Below are positions 8,359 to 16,912 of a stretch of 33,679 bases of DNA, piece after piece (positions within the stretch are counted from its first letter, which is position 1; every line of letters starts with the position of its first letter). The notes beneath the pieces are model-generated. The model saw only the letters and a program-made list of their open reading frames with translations. It ran no database searches and was not told the DNA's origin. This DNA comes from Oscillospiraceae bacterium (GTDB lineage: Bacteria > Bacillota > Clostridia > Oscillospirales > Oscillospiraceae). The stretch lies in contig WRNV01000018.1 in the NCBI GenBank assembly GCA_009776445.1, positions 1 through 33,679 on the forward strand. The letters run 5' to 3'. The position numbers were made by a program, and so were the translations under genes.

Positions 8359-9096
8359 TTGGATTTGGATAACGCAGCTCGGGAGGTTTATTCCCGCCAG
8401 ATTATTATTAACGAGATAGGGGAGGCGGGGCAGCGAAAACTGCGGGACGCTTCCGTGTTGGTAATCGGCTGCGGCGGTTTGGGGTCAGCCGCGTTGCTCT
8501 ATCTGGCGGCAATGGGAATAGGTTGCCTTGGGTTGTGCGATGGGGACGTTGTTTCGCCTTCTAACCTGAACAGGCAAGTGCTATACACTATGGACGACAT
8601 AGGCAAACCCAAGGTGTCGGTTGCCAGGGATCGCCTTTCTGCCATAAACCCGAAACTGAAGATTACGATTTATAACCACTATCTGGACGAAAGGGTTGCC
8701 GGGGAAATAATACCCCACTACGATATCGTTGTAGATTGCCTGGACAGTTTTGACGCTCGCTTTATTCTCAATGATGCTTGTGTAGCTGCTAAAAAGCCGT
8801 TCATACACGCGGGGGTGGGGGAGTTTGGCGGGCAGCTCATGACCGTGACGCCTGGAACCGGGCCATGCCTACGCTGCTTATTTCCAAATGAAAAACAAAG
8901 CAAAAGGTCAAACGAAGTTTCAGGCGTTGTCGGCGCGGTTCCGGGAATACTGGGAACTATGCAAGCGCTTGAGGTTGTGAAATACCTGCTTGGCTTGCCT
9001 GTCAGCAATGATGGCCTAGTAATTTACGACAGCCTACGTATGAACCTTGAAAAGATACACTTTGAAGCTTCCCCAGGGTGCGTATGTGGTAAATAA
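8359..9096 (+). CDS. MoeB/ThiF/HesA family adenylyltransferase (E1-like)
   Basis: A 245-residue E1-like enzyme expected to adenylate the C-terminal glycine of a small sulfur carrier, here most likely the ThiS/MoaD-like protein encoded 20 bp away on the opposite strand. Visible elements: nucleotide loop GCGGLGS, Arg in SNLNRQVLY, Asp of VVDCLDS, and two zinc-Cys pairs, CLRC and the C-terminal CVC. The position where ThiF has its persulfide Cys (CRTAGVVG) reads NEVSGVVG here, so that Cys is absent. The start is TTG at 8359 with GGAGGG 6 nt upstream. With the AOR genes it points to tungsto- or molybdopterin synthesis; a thiamine or cysteine pathway role is the alternative. Confidence 0.87.
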   Translation: MDLDNAAREVYSRQIIINEIGEAGQRKLRDASVLVIGCGGLGSAALLYLAAMGIGCLGLCDGDVVSPSNLNRQVLYTMDDIGKPKVSVARDRLSAINPKLKITIYNHYLDERVAGEIIPHYDIVVDCLDSFDARFILNDACVAAKKPFIHAGVGEFGGQLMTVTPGTGPCLRCLFPNEKQSKRSNEVSGVVGAVPGILGTMQALEVVKYLLGLPVSNDGLVIYDSLRMNLEKIHFEASPGCVCGK

Positions 9097-9116
9097 CGTT
9101 CATTCCCACATGGGTA

Positions 9117-9326
9117 TTAGCCGCCGCCGAACACGTGTATCATCTCCACATTGTCCCCGGCATCAATAGCGGTATTCGGCCACAGGTCTTCTTCAATGAC
9201 CACGCCATTGATCCTTACGATGATATGCGCAAAATTGAAATTATTCTCCACCATTAGTGAAGAGACCGTCGCTCCTTCGCGATATGGATACTCACGGTGA
9301 TTCAATTCGATTTTAAGCTCATCCAT
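9117..9326 (-). CDS. ThiS/MoaD family sulfur-carrier protein
   Basis: A 69-residue beta-grasp carrier ending in Gly-Gly-Gly, the tail that is adenylated and thiocarboxylated. The C-terminal half (VRINGVVIEEDLWPN ... GDNVEMIHVFGGG) resembles ThiS more than typical MoaD, but the position directly after the AOR gene suggests the pterin dithiolene sulfur pathway. The ATG at 9326 is preferred over a GTG at 9338, since GTGAGG then serves as ribosome binding site. Between it and the AOR stop is a small perfect hairpin, GTAGGC-TTT-GCCTAC (9343-9357). Its E1 partner is probably the convergent gene at 8359-9096. Confidence 0.82.
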   Translation of the reverse strand: MDELKIELNHREYPYREGATVSSLMVENNFNFAHIIVRINGVVIEEDLWPNTAIDAGDNVEMIHVFGGG

Positions 9327-9365
9327 TAGACGCCTCACTAACGTAGGCTTTGCCTACCGCTCGTA

Positions 9366-11972
9366 TTAGACACTCATTTCCTCGTATTTTGAGAATTCCT
9401 CGCCGCTTGGCCAATATCCTTCCGCTTTCAGATATGGGCGAACGGTCTGAACCAATTCTGGGAGATCCATCCCGATATCGATCAGCTTTTCCAGCTTTGG
9501 TATGCCGTTCGGAGTCCAGCCCCGGCGCTCATACACCGCGTCGACCAATTTCTCGAACTGTTCTCTGCGGTACATCTTGAGGATCTTCAGTTTTTCCTCT
9601 GTGCTTTTCCCAGCCGGATCCACGCCTATTGTATCTTTAAGCTGGGAGTCGTAGCGCTCCTCACGGGAGAGGTATTCGCTTACAGTGATGGGGCCGAGCG
9701 AGCGGGGCGGGGGAGTGTCGTGTTTGCGTTGCCCGCTTCCCATGCGCAGGATAAATACTCGCTGATATGTGTATACGCGCTCGCTCTGAAGCACCATGGA
9801 CGCTTCGTCGAGTCTCTCGCCAAGCACGCCCTCGTAAACATCAAGATAATTGCGTACATGCTCCGGTATCTTTGCTGGCTCGGATTCGTATTTATTGTTT
9901 ATCGGCGTGATATCGTTCCAGGGCAGCTTGCATAAGCCTAACAGTCCAAACCAGGTGCGGAACATGGGGAAATAGTGTAGAGCCTCCGCTTTGTCCTCGA
10001 ACGTGGGTATCTGGTTATTCACCATATCCATGAAAATCAGCCAGGCTTCGTCGTGCTGCGGCCCTTTATTGCACAGCGCGTAACCGCCCTGCTGAGCCAG
10101 CGATTCTTTCATTAGATACTCAGAATACTCCAAGCCCTTGTTTTCCATGCCAAATTCTTCCATATCCGCAATTTGCGCATCTGTCATCTTGACCCAGGGG
10201 CGCCCGTTGGTATAGCGGCAAACCGGATCATCGCAGTAATAAGGCTTCCCAGTAGGCCAACCGGCGATTTCCTCGCGCTTGATTGTCGGTATGCCATCTA
10301 TTTTAGGCCAGCGTTCCGGACGCGCTATATAGGCGGAACAATTATTAGCGCCGCCATTTTCAAGCATAGTTCCTTTAATTGAACGTAGAACTCTTTCGTC
10401 GTCGTAACCTTCGCTTTTCAGATAATCGCAATCCAACAGACGCTTGTTCAGGCGCGTGGTGGGTATCGGCTCGCCAGGCTCGGGTTCGCTGACGCTGTTC
10501 CATGGGCGATTTCCCAGCATATGCGCGTACTCCGGCGAAACCTTTCCGAAACGTTCGGCGAAGATGCGTTTTTGTTGGCGTACGCCCTTGCCAACGATCA
10601 TTCCGAAACCGTCGCCCGCTACCATTTGATGCATCAGCTCGTTTAACGCGAAACCATTGCCCCACCTCATATCCAGTCCTTCAGTATCGTCGAGGCAGAT
10701 AAGGCCGCGCTCATAACTTTCTTGCGCGAACGCAGTCATGGTTGCCATGGAAATGGTATCTAGCCCATATGTATCACAATAGAAATTGGCTTCCAAAATC
10801 CAGTGCGGGTCGAAGCATCCAACATTTGAGCCCAATCCAGCCGCGTTTTCGTATTCAGGCCCGTCGACGCAGATTTTGCTGCCCTTATAGGGGCCTGTGC
10901 GCAGCTCGAAGCCGTCGGCGGCCTTGGCGCAGCTCATCGAGCAGCCGTACCAGCAACCATCGGGAACGTTCTGAGTCACGTACTTTTCGATGAATACCTT
11001 GGACGCGATTTTGGGCGTCTCAGGATGCCCGCCATACCTGTAGTTGTGAGTGGGCAGCAGGTCGTATTTGTCCATAACCTCGATGATGTTGGCGGTTCCT
11101 ATTTTACGCATATTGTTCTGTTTGGAGTCATACAGCGTCATTTCTCTATGGAATCGAACGCCCGCCTCATTGAGCAGGCCTTTTTTTGGAGGATTGTTGA
11201 GATCGCCTCTCACGCCCCGGTACCTTATGACGACGGCTCTGATCCTTTTGTCGCGAAACACAGCCCCGATGCCGCCGCGCCCTGCTTGCTTGAGACGGAC
11301 GCAGCCCCGGCGCTTATCCCAGAATGTGAAGTTGAGCATGCCGATATATGAATTTTCAGCAGCCCGTCCGCTGGCGATAACGGATATATTCTCTCTGTCG
11401 GCTTCGTTTTCCGCGTACATTTCGCTCAGTTGCTCGCATAGTATATGGCTGTCCGACGCTTCGCCTGACGCAGTCTCGACGCTGATGGAACGCTCATTGC
11501 CATCGATAAAAATGATGATGTCTTCTTGAGCTTTGCCTTGCAGCTCCAGAATATCGAAACCCGCGAACTTGAGAAACGGGCCGAAATAGCCGCCTACATT
11601 GCTATCTACAGGTATACCTGTAAGAGGCGAAACGCAGCAGAGCAGGGATTTGCCCGCGCCTGCGTATTGAGTGACGCCGGCGAGCGGTCCGGGCGAAATG
11701 ACGATGTTGTTTTCCGGCGCGTCCCAGCGTGTATCGGCCTCGACGGATTTCCACAGGTGATAAAGGTCGAAACCCCTGCCGCCCGTAAACTTCTCCTTCA
11801 TAAAAGCAGTTACTGCTTTTTCGCCGATAACAATGCCACGCTCTCCATCCACGCTGCGCGTCAGGGGATCCTGTCGGCTTGTATCGTATTGGCCACCTAC
11901 GCTAATGTAAAGGCTGCGGTTGTTGTAGCCGCGCTCTATGGTAGTCGGCTCGTATTTATATGTAGCCAGCAT
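9366..11972 (-). CDS. Aldehyde ferredoxin oxidoreductase family protein, long form
   Basis: A predicted tungsten- or molybdenum-bispterin enzyme oxidising an aldehyde, or reducing a carboxylate or acyl compound, with ferredoxin. The N-terminal AOR domain is recognisable (GGRGFDLYHLW, NNIVISPGPLAGV). The cluster ligands appear as GCWYGCSMSC (C-x3-C-x3-C; classical AORs have C-x2-C-x3-C) and the distal Cys in LLGLCKLPWND; EYENAAGLGSNVGCFD matches the pterin-side EY-x-LGSN element. At 868 residues it is about 250 longer than classical AORs, and the region after HMLGNRPWN lacks the usual KGLELPAYDPR motif. The ATG at 11972 has GAGGG 7 nt upstream. Polyferredoxin gene upstream, ThiS/MoaD-like gene downstream: one operon. 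Substrate unknown. Confidence 0.88.
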   Translation of the reverse strand: MLATYKYEPTTIERGYNNRSLYISVGGQYDTSRQDPLTRSVDGERGIVIGEKAVTAFMKEKFTGGRGFDLYHLWKSVEADTRWDAPENNIVISPGPLAGVTQYAGAGKSLLCCVSPLTGIPVDSNVGGYFGPFLKFAGFDILELQGKAQEDIIIFIDGNERSISVETASGEASDSHILCEQLSEMYAENEADRENISVIASGRAAENSYIGMLNFTFWDKRRGCVRLKQAGRGGIGAVFRDKRIRAVVIRYRGVRGDLNNPPKKGLLNEAGVRFHREMTLYDSKQNNMRKIGTANIIEVMDKYDLLPTHNYRYGGHPETPKIASKVFIEKYVTQNVPDGCWYGCSMSCAKAADGFELRTGPYKGSKICVDGPEYENAAGLGSNVGCFDPHWILEANFYCDTYGLDTISMATMTAFAQESYERGLICLDDTEGLDMRWGNGFALNELMHQMVAGDGFGMIVGKGVRQQKRIFAERFGKVSPEYAHMLGNRPWNSVSEPEPGEPIPTTRLNKRLLDCDYLKSEGYDDERVLRSIKGTMLENGGANNCSAYIARPERWPKIDGIPTIKREEIAGWPTGKPYYCDDPVCRYTNGRPWVKMTDAQIADMEEFGMENKGLEYSEYLMKESLAQQGGYALCNKGPQHDEAWLIFMDMVNNQIPTFEDKAEALHYFPMFRTWFGLLGLCKLPWNDITPINNKYESEPAKIPEHVRNYLDVYEGVLGERLDEASMVLQSERVYTYQRVFILRMGSGQRKHDTPPPRSLGPITVSEYLSREERYDSQLKDTIGVDPAGKSTEEKLKILKMYRREQFEKLVDAVYERRGWTPNGIPKLEKLIDIGMDLPELVQTVRPYLKAEGYWPSGEEFSKYEEMSV

Positions 11973-12085
11973 TTTTTGACCCTCTTTCATTTGTTTCCTA
12001 TAACGGCGATTACTATTCAATCATCCCATTACCGCGATTCACATGGTGCACGACGTTATTGGTTGGTTCAAGCAAGTCGTCAAGC

Positions 12086-12478
12086 TTAGTCGTCAGTTAC
12101 AACGACTTTTAGAGCGCCACTGGGGCATTGCTTGGCGCATAAACCGCAGGCGACGCACTTGAAAGGCGTAGGCAGGTCGTCGTGATAGCGCATATAGCCG
12201 CGCACACATTCGGCGACGCATATAAGGCATCCTATGCAAGATTTTTTGTTAAGACGTACCACGCCGGTTTTGTCCGTTTCGAGCGCCATTATGGAACACA
12301 TGTTTTTGCATATACCACACTGATCGCAAACAGAGATGATATAGCCGCCGCCCTCTCCCGCACTTATACGGATGGCGCTTTTGTCTCTGTCCTCAGACTT
12401 ATTCCAAGCCTTGGAGCAGACCAACTCGCACGCTCCACAGCCAATACACTTTGCGGATTCAACTAACAGCTTTTTCAT
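12086..12478 (-). CDS. Polyferredoxin, four [4Fe-4S] clusters, AOR electron partner
   Basis: A 130-residue iron-sulfur protein with four C-x2-C-x2-C-x3-C motifs: CIGCGACELVC, CDQCGICKNMC, CIGCLICVAEC and CVACGLCAKQC. Sixteen Cys can hold four [4Fe-4S] clusters, a wire-like electron carrier of the HycB/CooF-like type rather than a small two-cluster ferredoxin. It lies directly upstream of the AOR gene on the same strand, so it is the likely electron acceptor or docking subunit. It should be cytoplasmic, as no signal peptide is seen. The promoter candidate lies in the short gap to the peptidase gene. Confidence 0.92.
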   Translation of the reverse strand: MKKLLVESAKCIGCGACELVCSKAWNKSEDRDKSAIRISAGEGGGYIISVCDQCGICKNMCSIMALETDKTGVVRLNKKSCIGCLICVAECVRGYMRYHDDLPTPFKCVACGLCAKQCPSGALKVVVTDD

Positions 12479-12515
12479 ATTGCCCCCTATTGCGTTGGTG
12501 AGTATTTAAAACAAA

Positions 12516-12531
12516 TATACTCGCAAGTATA
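12516..12531. promoter_or_regulatory. Palindrome upstream of the polyferredoxin-AOR operon
   Basis: TATACT-CGCA-AGTATA is a perfect 6-4-6 palindrome about 40 bp upstream of the polyferredoxin start, in the only 61 bp available for an operon promoter. The flanking AT-rich sequence holds further partial symmetry (GAGTAT ... ATACTC on the sense strand). It could be an operator, but no regulator is identified. Confidence 0.3.
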
Positions 12532-12539
12532 ATACAAAT

Positions 12540-13778
12540 TTACGCCATCGCGGACTCAATATCCTCAATTGAGCGGGGAATATCATTGGAAACCCGCCTT
12601 AGGCCATCCGAAGTGGCGAGGACATCGTCCTCTATCCGCATACCGATGCCCCACTGACGGATATATATCCCGGTATCCATTGAGAAAAACATGCCTTCGG
12701 CTATCGGATCCTGGTAACTGCCCACATCGTGGACGTCGAAGCCGATATGGTGCGAGCACTTATGCCAGACATATTGGCTAAGTTCGGAAGGGGAGGTCAG
12801 CAAACCTTCAGCCTTGAGACGGGGAAAAGTCAATTCACGATTGAGTTCGTCTATGTAGCTAAACGGCATGCCTGGCTTGATGGTTTCCGTCAGCTCATTG
12901 TTGACATCAAATGAAATATTGTAGACCAGTTTCTGCTTTTCGCTGAAAACACCGTTGCGGGGGAACACCCTGGAGATATCCACGCAGCAATGGTTTACGA
13001 TTGCTCCAACATCCGCGAGGCAAAGCGCGCCGTCGACAAGCTTGCCTCCGGGCGTGTCGTAGTGCAGGTAAAAATTGTTTTCACCGCAGGAAACAATAGG
13101 CTTGAAGGCGGACTCGACAGCGCTGTGCTTGTGGATTATATACATAAACTCGGCAAAAAGGTCCATCTCGGTTATTGCGTTTTTACTCACAGAGAGCATC
13201 CGCAAAATGCCTTCGCGAGTGACCGATATAGCCTCGTCTATCGCGGCGATCTCTTCGGGACTCTTAATCATGCGCTGAGCGGCGATTTGCTCAAACGCGC
13301 TATTGACACGCAAGCCGGGGTATTTGTCGACAATTTCCTTATAAAACAAGCTGTTTTGGTCTGTCCTGTACTGATTGCGGTTGTTTTCGAGGCAAAGAAA
13401 GATGTCATTGAAGTAGGAATCGTTCGCTAGTTTTCTGAAAACATCGTCAAACGTGCCGCGCATCGCGATGTCCTCGATCCCGGAACGCTCGGACGATTCC
13501 TCTGCCGTGATCCTGCGACCGGTCCATTTCTCAATTTCGGGATCCAGTTCGCGGATAAACAGCGTTTCAATCAGCTCACCATGTGAACGCCGGGCGAAAA
13601 GCACACAGTTCGGGTCGGTGACGCCTGTCAGGTAAACAAAGCTCCGGTTCGCGAAAAATCTGAAATCTTCATCGGCAGTCCTGTGTGGCGGTTCGCCGGA
13701 AAAAATGACAAAAAGTGCTCCATCAGGCAAAGTATCGTAAAGCGCGGCGCGGTTTCTGGCAAAGAAAGATTTATTCAT
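12540..13778 (-). CDS. Xaa-Pro aminopeptidase (PepP type, M24B)
   Basis: A 412-residue cytoplasmic aminopeptidase family member that removes the N-terminal residue before proline. The N-terminal AMP_N domain is clear (FFARNRAALYDTLPDGALFVIFSGEPPHRT split over residues 5-34), then the pita-bread catalytic domain. Metal ligands visible: Asp in LADVGA (~256), Asp in CCVDISRVF (~266), His in CSHHIGFDVHD (~343) and Glu in RIEDDV (~380). Where the family has EPGIY, this protein has DTGIY (~367), so one Glu ligand is Asp, which may change metal affinity or activity. AAGGAG precedes the ATG. A dispersed repeat with a promoter-like sequence lies ~50 bp upstream. Confidence 0.88.
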   Translation of the reverse strand: MNKSFFARNRAALYDTLPDGALFVIFSGEPPHRTADEDFRFFANRSFVYLTGVTDPNCVLFARRSHGELIETLFIRELDPEIEKWTGRRITAEESSERSGIEDIAMRGTFDDVFRKLANDSYFNDIFLCLENNRNQYRTDQNSLFYKEIVDKYPGLRVNSAFEQIAAQRMIKSPEEIAAIDEAISVTREGILRMLSVSKNAITEMDLFAEFMYIIHKHSAVESAFKPIVSCGENNFYLHYDTPGGKLVDGALCLADVGAIVNHCCVDISRVFPRNGVFSEKQKLVYNISFDVNNELTETIKPGMPFSYIDELNRELTFPRLKAEGLLTSPSELSQYVWHKCSHHIGFDVHDVGSYQDPIAEGMFFSMDTGIYIRQWGIGMRIEDDVLATSDGLRRVSNDIPRSIEDIESAMA

Positions 13779-13824
13779 ATCGTCTGTACTCCTTAATATT
13801 TAATAACTAACAGCGCGCGTTGCG

Positions 13825-13869
13825 TTGACTACTGCTGAATATACATCAAAAATATATGAAAAGCAATAG
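13825..13869 (-). repeat. Dispersed 45-bp repeat, copy A, with embedded promoter-like sequence
   Basis: Nearly identical to copies at 21181-21224, 30769-30813 and 33587-33631. Read on the minus strand it contains TTGCTT, 17 bp, TATATT, a plausible promoter pointing into the peptidase gene ending at 12540. This copy lacks the palindromic REP-like neighbour seen with the other three. Confidence 0.8.
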
Positions 13870-14001
13870 ATTAAGCTGTATAGATGGATTGGGTTTGATC
13901 AGTGATAGTTTTTGCTCTTTGCTCTGCCCCACTTGAAATCTTCTCGATTTTGTATTATAGTCGGATATACAAAAGATCTCCGAGAAAGGAGCGGGTTATA
14001 C

Positions 14002-14277
14002 ATGATGACCTTGAAAGAACAAGCTATATACATGGTGCAAAACTTTCCAGATGAAAAAATGTCGTATGTCATCGAAATGCTGAAATGGATTTTAGGTATA
14101 CTTAATGACAAAAGCAAAACACCTGATGAAGCGCAAGATGTCGTATTGAACAACTCATCTGAAGCAATCAAAGCCTGGAAACGGTTCAAGGCATACAAAG
14201 GGATAATACCTTGTGATATTGATCTAGAGGCTGAATTAGCAAATGCGAGGGATGAAAAGTATGCGAGTTCTTTTTGA
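14002..14277 (+). CDS. Putative antitoxin of a type II (PIN-toxin) system
   Basis: A 91-residue mostly helical protein beginning MMTLKEQAIYMVQNFPDEK, then a MSYVIEMLKWILGIL helix, a linker and an acidic C-terminus with LEAELANARDEKYASSF. This resembles the small antitoxins paired with VapC-like PIN toxins in Firmicutes. The start is uncertain between two adjacent ATGs (14002, 14005), with GGAG about 10 nt upstream. It overlaps the PIN-domain start by 17 bp, the usual coupled arrangement. Because the toxin is truncated, this antitoxin may now be orphaned. Confidence 0.65.
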   Translation: MMTLKEQAIYMVQNFPDEKMSYVIEMLKWILGILNDKSKTPDEAQDVVLNNSSEAIKAWKRFKAYKGIIPCDIDLEAELANARDEKYASSF

Positions 14278-14431
14278 CGCTAATGTGATAATGGATTTTA
14301 TCATCAAGCGTGAGCCTTTTTCGAGCAACGCCGAGGCAACTATCGGGTTATGCATGGGCAATGATGACATTCAAGCAGGCATAGCCGCACACACCATCCC
14401 TGATGAAAACATCAAAGCTACGACAGAATGA
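14261..14431 (+). pseudogene. Truncated PIN-domain (VapC-like) toxin
   Basis: The ATG at 14261 opens MRVLFDANVIMDFIIKREPF, the typical first strand and helix of PIN toxins with the first catalytic Asp, then a GIAAHTIPDENI stretch matching the segment before the second strand. The frame stops after 56 residues, whereas intact VapC-like toxins have about 130-140 residues including further acidic catalytic residues. Nothing resembling the missing two thirds follows before the next gene at 14473, so it is probably a 3'-deleted, non-functional gene. Confidence 0.7.
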
Positions 14432-14472
14432 ACAAAGGAACCGCCCATTAACTCATCGTCTAGACATAGGAC

Positions 14473-15276
14473 CTACTTGCTGCTGCCGAAGACGAAACAA
14501 TTTAGTATCGCAGCCGCTTCTCTGATATGATACAGAACGCGTAAGCCTAGGTACGGAGTCTCAGCCGCTACACCTACTGTACTTAACCCCATCTTCCCGG
14601 CTATATGCTTTGCTCTGTAAAGATGAAATTCATTTGTTACGATGGCAATCGTTAGACTTTTCGTGTCCAGCCCACTGTCTTCCATTAGCGCAGTTGAGAA
14701 CTCAAGATTCTCAAGCGTGCTGGTGGAACTGCCCTCTTTCCAGATTTGATTTTCGTTGACTCCTTTGCGTTTCAGATAACGCGACATCGCTTCCGCTTCG
14801 GTTATTGTCTCGCCGGGGCCCTGACCTCCCGAAACAATGACAGGTATGTCGTCCCGACCGTTTAGATACTCTATCGCTGAATCAAGGCGGGAGGCAAGAG
14901 TACTGCTGGGGATTTCTCCAAAAAGCCCCGCGCCAAGAATTATAAGGCAGTCAACATCAGCATCTTCAGTCCTGCCAGCCGATAGTATAAGCCCCTGCAA
15001 TAATATAAACACAGCCGTTCCGATTGCTAGACACGCCATAAAGCAGCGCTGTAGAATCAGCGCGATTTTCGTGTATTTTTCTTTTGAACGCAGCATGTGT
15101 ATGAGCGAAAACACTATAACAAGGGACGAAAGCACAAGAGTAAAACAAAAGGCGATATTCATGCCTGGCTTTCCTGCGAGCATCAACGCAAAACACACAA
15201 CGGTCACCGCTATTGACGCTGTGACGAGTATTTCAATCATAGCCTTTCGCCATTTGGCGCCACTTTTTCGTTCCAC
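14473..15276 (-). CDS. YdcF/SanA (DUF218) family membrane protein
   Basis: About 267 residues with three to four N-terminal hydrophobic helices and a C-terminal DUF218 domain. Domain elements seen are CLIILGAGLFG, SRLDSAIEYLN, PVIVSGGQGPGETITEAEAM, EGSSTSTLENLEFS and VTNEFHLYRAKHIA, matching the YdcF-like order including the SGGQG and T-x-EN motifs. Members are linked to cell-envelope integrity, but the reaction is not settled. The start is uncertain: a GTG at 15276 with GGGAG 9 nt upstream is preferred, against TTG at 15300 or ATG at 15240. It is monocistronic here. Confidence 0.82.
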   Translation of the reverse strand: MERKSGAKWRKAMIEILVTASIAVTVVCFALMLAGKPGMNIAFCFTLVLSSLVIVFSLIHMLRSKEKYTKIALILQRCFMACLAIGTAVFILLQGLILSAGRTEDADVDCLIILGAGLFGEIPSSTLASRLDSAIEYLNGRDDIPVIVSGGQGPGETITEAEAMSRYLKRKGVNENQIWKEGSSTSTLENLEFSTALMEDSGLDTKSLTIAIVTNEFHLYRAKHIAGKMGLSTVGVAAETPYLGLRVLYHIREAAAILNCFVFGSSK

Positions 15277-15463
15277 AGTAGAACACTCCCAATTCAACAA
15301 TTATTTTCGCATTATACCCAATAACCGTATCATGTTTGTAAATTGAGAGTATCAGACTTGTAAAATAACTAATTAACCTCGTCATGCTCGCTTGTGCCCT
15401 TTAGTAAAGAGAGGGCGACCTGCAGGCTGGGTGATTTGTCCGCAGAGGGCAGCTTTTTTCGAC

Positions 15464-16849
15464 TCATTCAAACATATCTTTGAAATCAATCAATCTGATA
15501 TTGCCTGTTTCAAGCGCGAATTTTTGTGCACCGGCAGTAAAACCGCTTTTTGAAAAGAAATAATAGTATTTTTGCTTGAATTGCTTGAACATTTTGCATT
15601 TTTCCAAGGCTTCTTCAATGAATCCTTTATCCAGCAATTCGTTTCTCCATTTGCATTCGCCAAATATGGCCTGCTCCATATCCTCGCTGTGTGCGATGAA
15701 ATCAATCTCCGCCTGCGACTTTAAATCGGGGTTATTGCCCCACCATCGGCCAATATTCTGGAACGCGAACGGCAGGTCGCCGTAAATGCTCCACATATAC
15801 TGGATGCAAAGCCTTTCAAAGGTTTCACCCATAAAATCAATGATTTGCGGTTTGATCCGATCATAAACCATTTTGCCTTTATCCAGCGAGACGAGCGACA
15901 CATTCGGATAAACAAACCGGTACCAAAATCGAAACATTCCATCCTCTAACCGATAAATCGTTTTCCGGCTTCCGGGCTTATCCATAATCGGCACTTCTTT
16001 TTTAACAATGCCTGTATCCAATAACGACTTCATATAAGTCGCGATAGTGCTGCTTTCCTCACCGGTTTTGCCCTTGATATCCTTCATCTGCGAGCCGCCG
16101 GTCGCGATAGCGGTAATAATCGACTGGTAGAGAGATGGCTCTTTGAATTCCTGCTTTAACAGATTGTTGGTTTCCTCAAACAGATAAGCGGTTCTGTCAA
16201 AATACTGGCTTGTCAGATTCTGGTCAAGCGACAGGCTGTCATTAAATAATGACAAATATTTCGGAATCGCGCCAGTTACACTGTACATCACCGCCTGATC
16301 GAGCTTGGACAGCTTCGGCGCAAACTGCCGGGCTGTCTGAAAATCGACCGGAAGCAGCTTTATTTGCCCCGAGCGCCTACCGTATAATGGACTTTGATAG
16401 CCGAGTACTTGGTTTTCCATAAAGGACAGGGACGATCCCGAAAGGATGAGCATCATATTCGTCTTCAGAAATTTCAGGTCGATAAACTGCTGTAGAATGG
16501 AAAGTATGCTTTCATCAGACTGCGCGAGATAAGGGAACTCGTCAATGACGAATACCAGTTTTTCTTTCTGCGCCAACTCATAAATCCTTTCAAGCGCATC
16601 GAAAAAACTATTAAAAACCGGGAATCCTTCGCTGCCTTCAAATATAGCTTTGCTCAGGAGCTCCATGTTGCTCTTATAAGTGCCTTTGTTGATGGAAGTG
16701 AAAAAAATAGCACGTTTATCACGGATGAATTCCTCGATCAGTTGTGTCTTACCGACACGTCTGCGGCCGTAAATAGGCATGAACGTGAATTCATTCTTTG
16801 CGTAATGATTACTTAGAGTGGCAAGCTCTTTTCGCCGCCCGATAAACAT
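15464..16849 (-). CDS. AAA-type ATPase with C-terminal DUF234 nuclease-like domain
   Basis: A 461-residue member of the archaeal-ATPase/DUF234 family common in Bacillota. Residues 1-230 hold the ATPase: FIGRRKEL N-box, Walker A YGRRRVGKTQL and Walker B LVFVIDEFPYL. A winged-helix region follows (KGKTGEESSTIATYMKSLL), then a C-terminal domain with AEIDFIAHSEDMEQAIFGECKW, resembling the D-x-E-C/K pattern of restriction-like nucleases. The biological role of the family is unsettled, and defence or mobile-element functions have been suggested. The promoter region carries two tandem 15-bp direct repeats (16913-16942). The following gap (15277-15463) shows no gene. Confidence 0.88.
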   Translation of the reverse strand: MFIGRRKELATLSNHYAKNEFTFMPIYGRRRVGKTQLIEEFIRDKRAIFFTSINKGTYKSNMELLSKAIFEGSEGFPVFNSFFDALERIYELAQKEKLVFVIDEFPYLAQSDESILSILQQFIDLKFLKTNMMLILSGSSLSFMENQVLGYQSPLYGRRSGQIKLLPVDFQTARQFAPKLSKLDQAVMYSVTGAIPKYLSLFNDSLSLDQNLTSQYFDRTAYLFEETNNLLKQEFKEPSLYQSIITAIATGGSQMKDIKGKTGEESSTIATYMKSLLDTGIVKKEVPIMDKPGSRKTIYRLEDGMFRFWYRFVYPNVSLVSLDKGKMVYDRIKPQIIDFMGETFERLCIQYMWSIYGDLPFAFQNIGRWWGNNPDLKSQAEIDFIAHSEDMEQAIFGECKWRNELLDKGFIEEALEKCKMFKQFKQKYYYFFSKSGFTAGAQKFALETGNIRLIDFKDMFE

Positions 16850-16912
16850 TTTTCTTCGACTCCTATCTCCTTTTTGAGTTCTTCTATAGTATACGCCATT
16901 AGTGCAAATAAG

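Noticed and set aside
12526..13430. Plus-strand open frames opposite the PepP gene
   Set aside because: Composition is that of antisense shadow frames; the minus-strand product has full family motifs.
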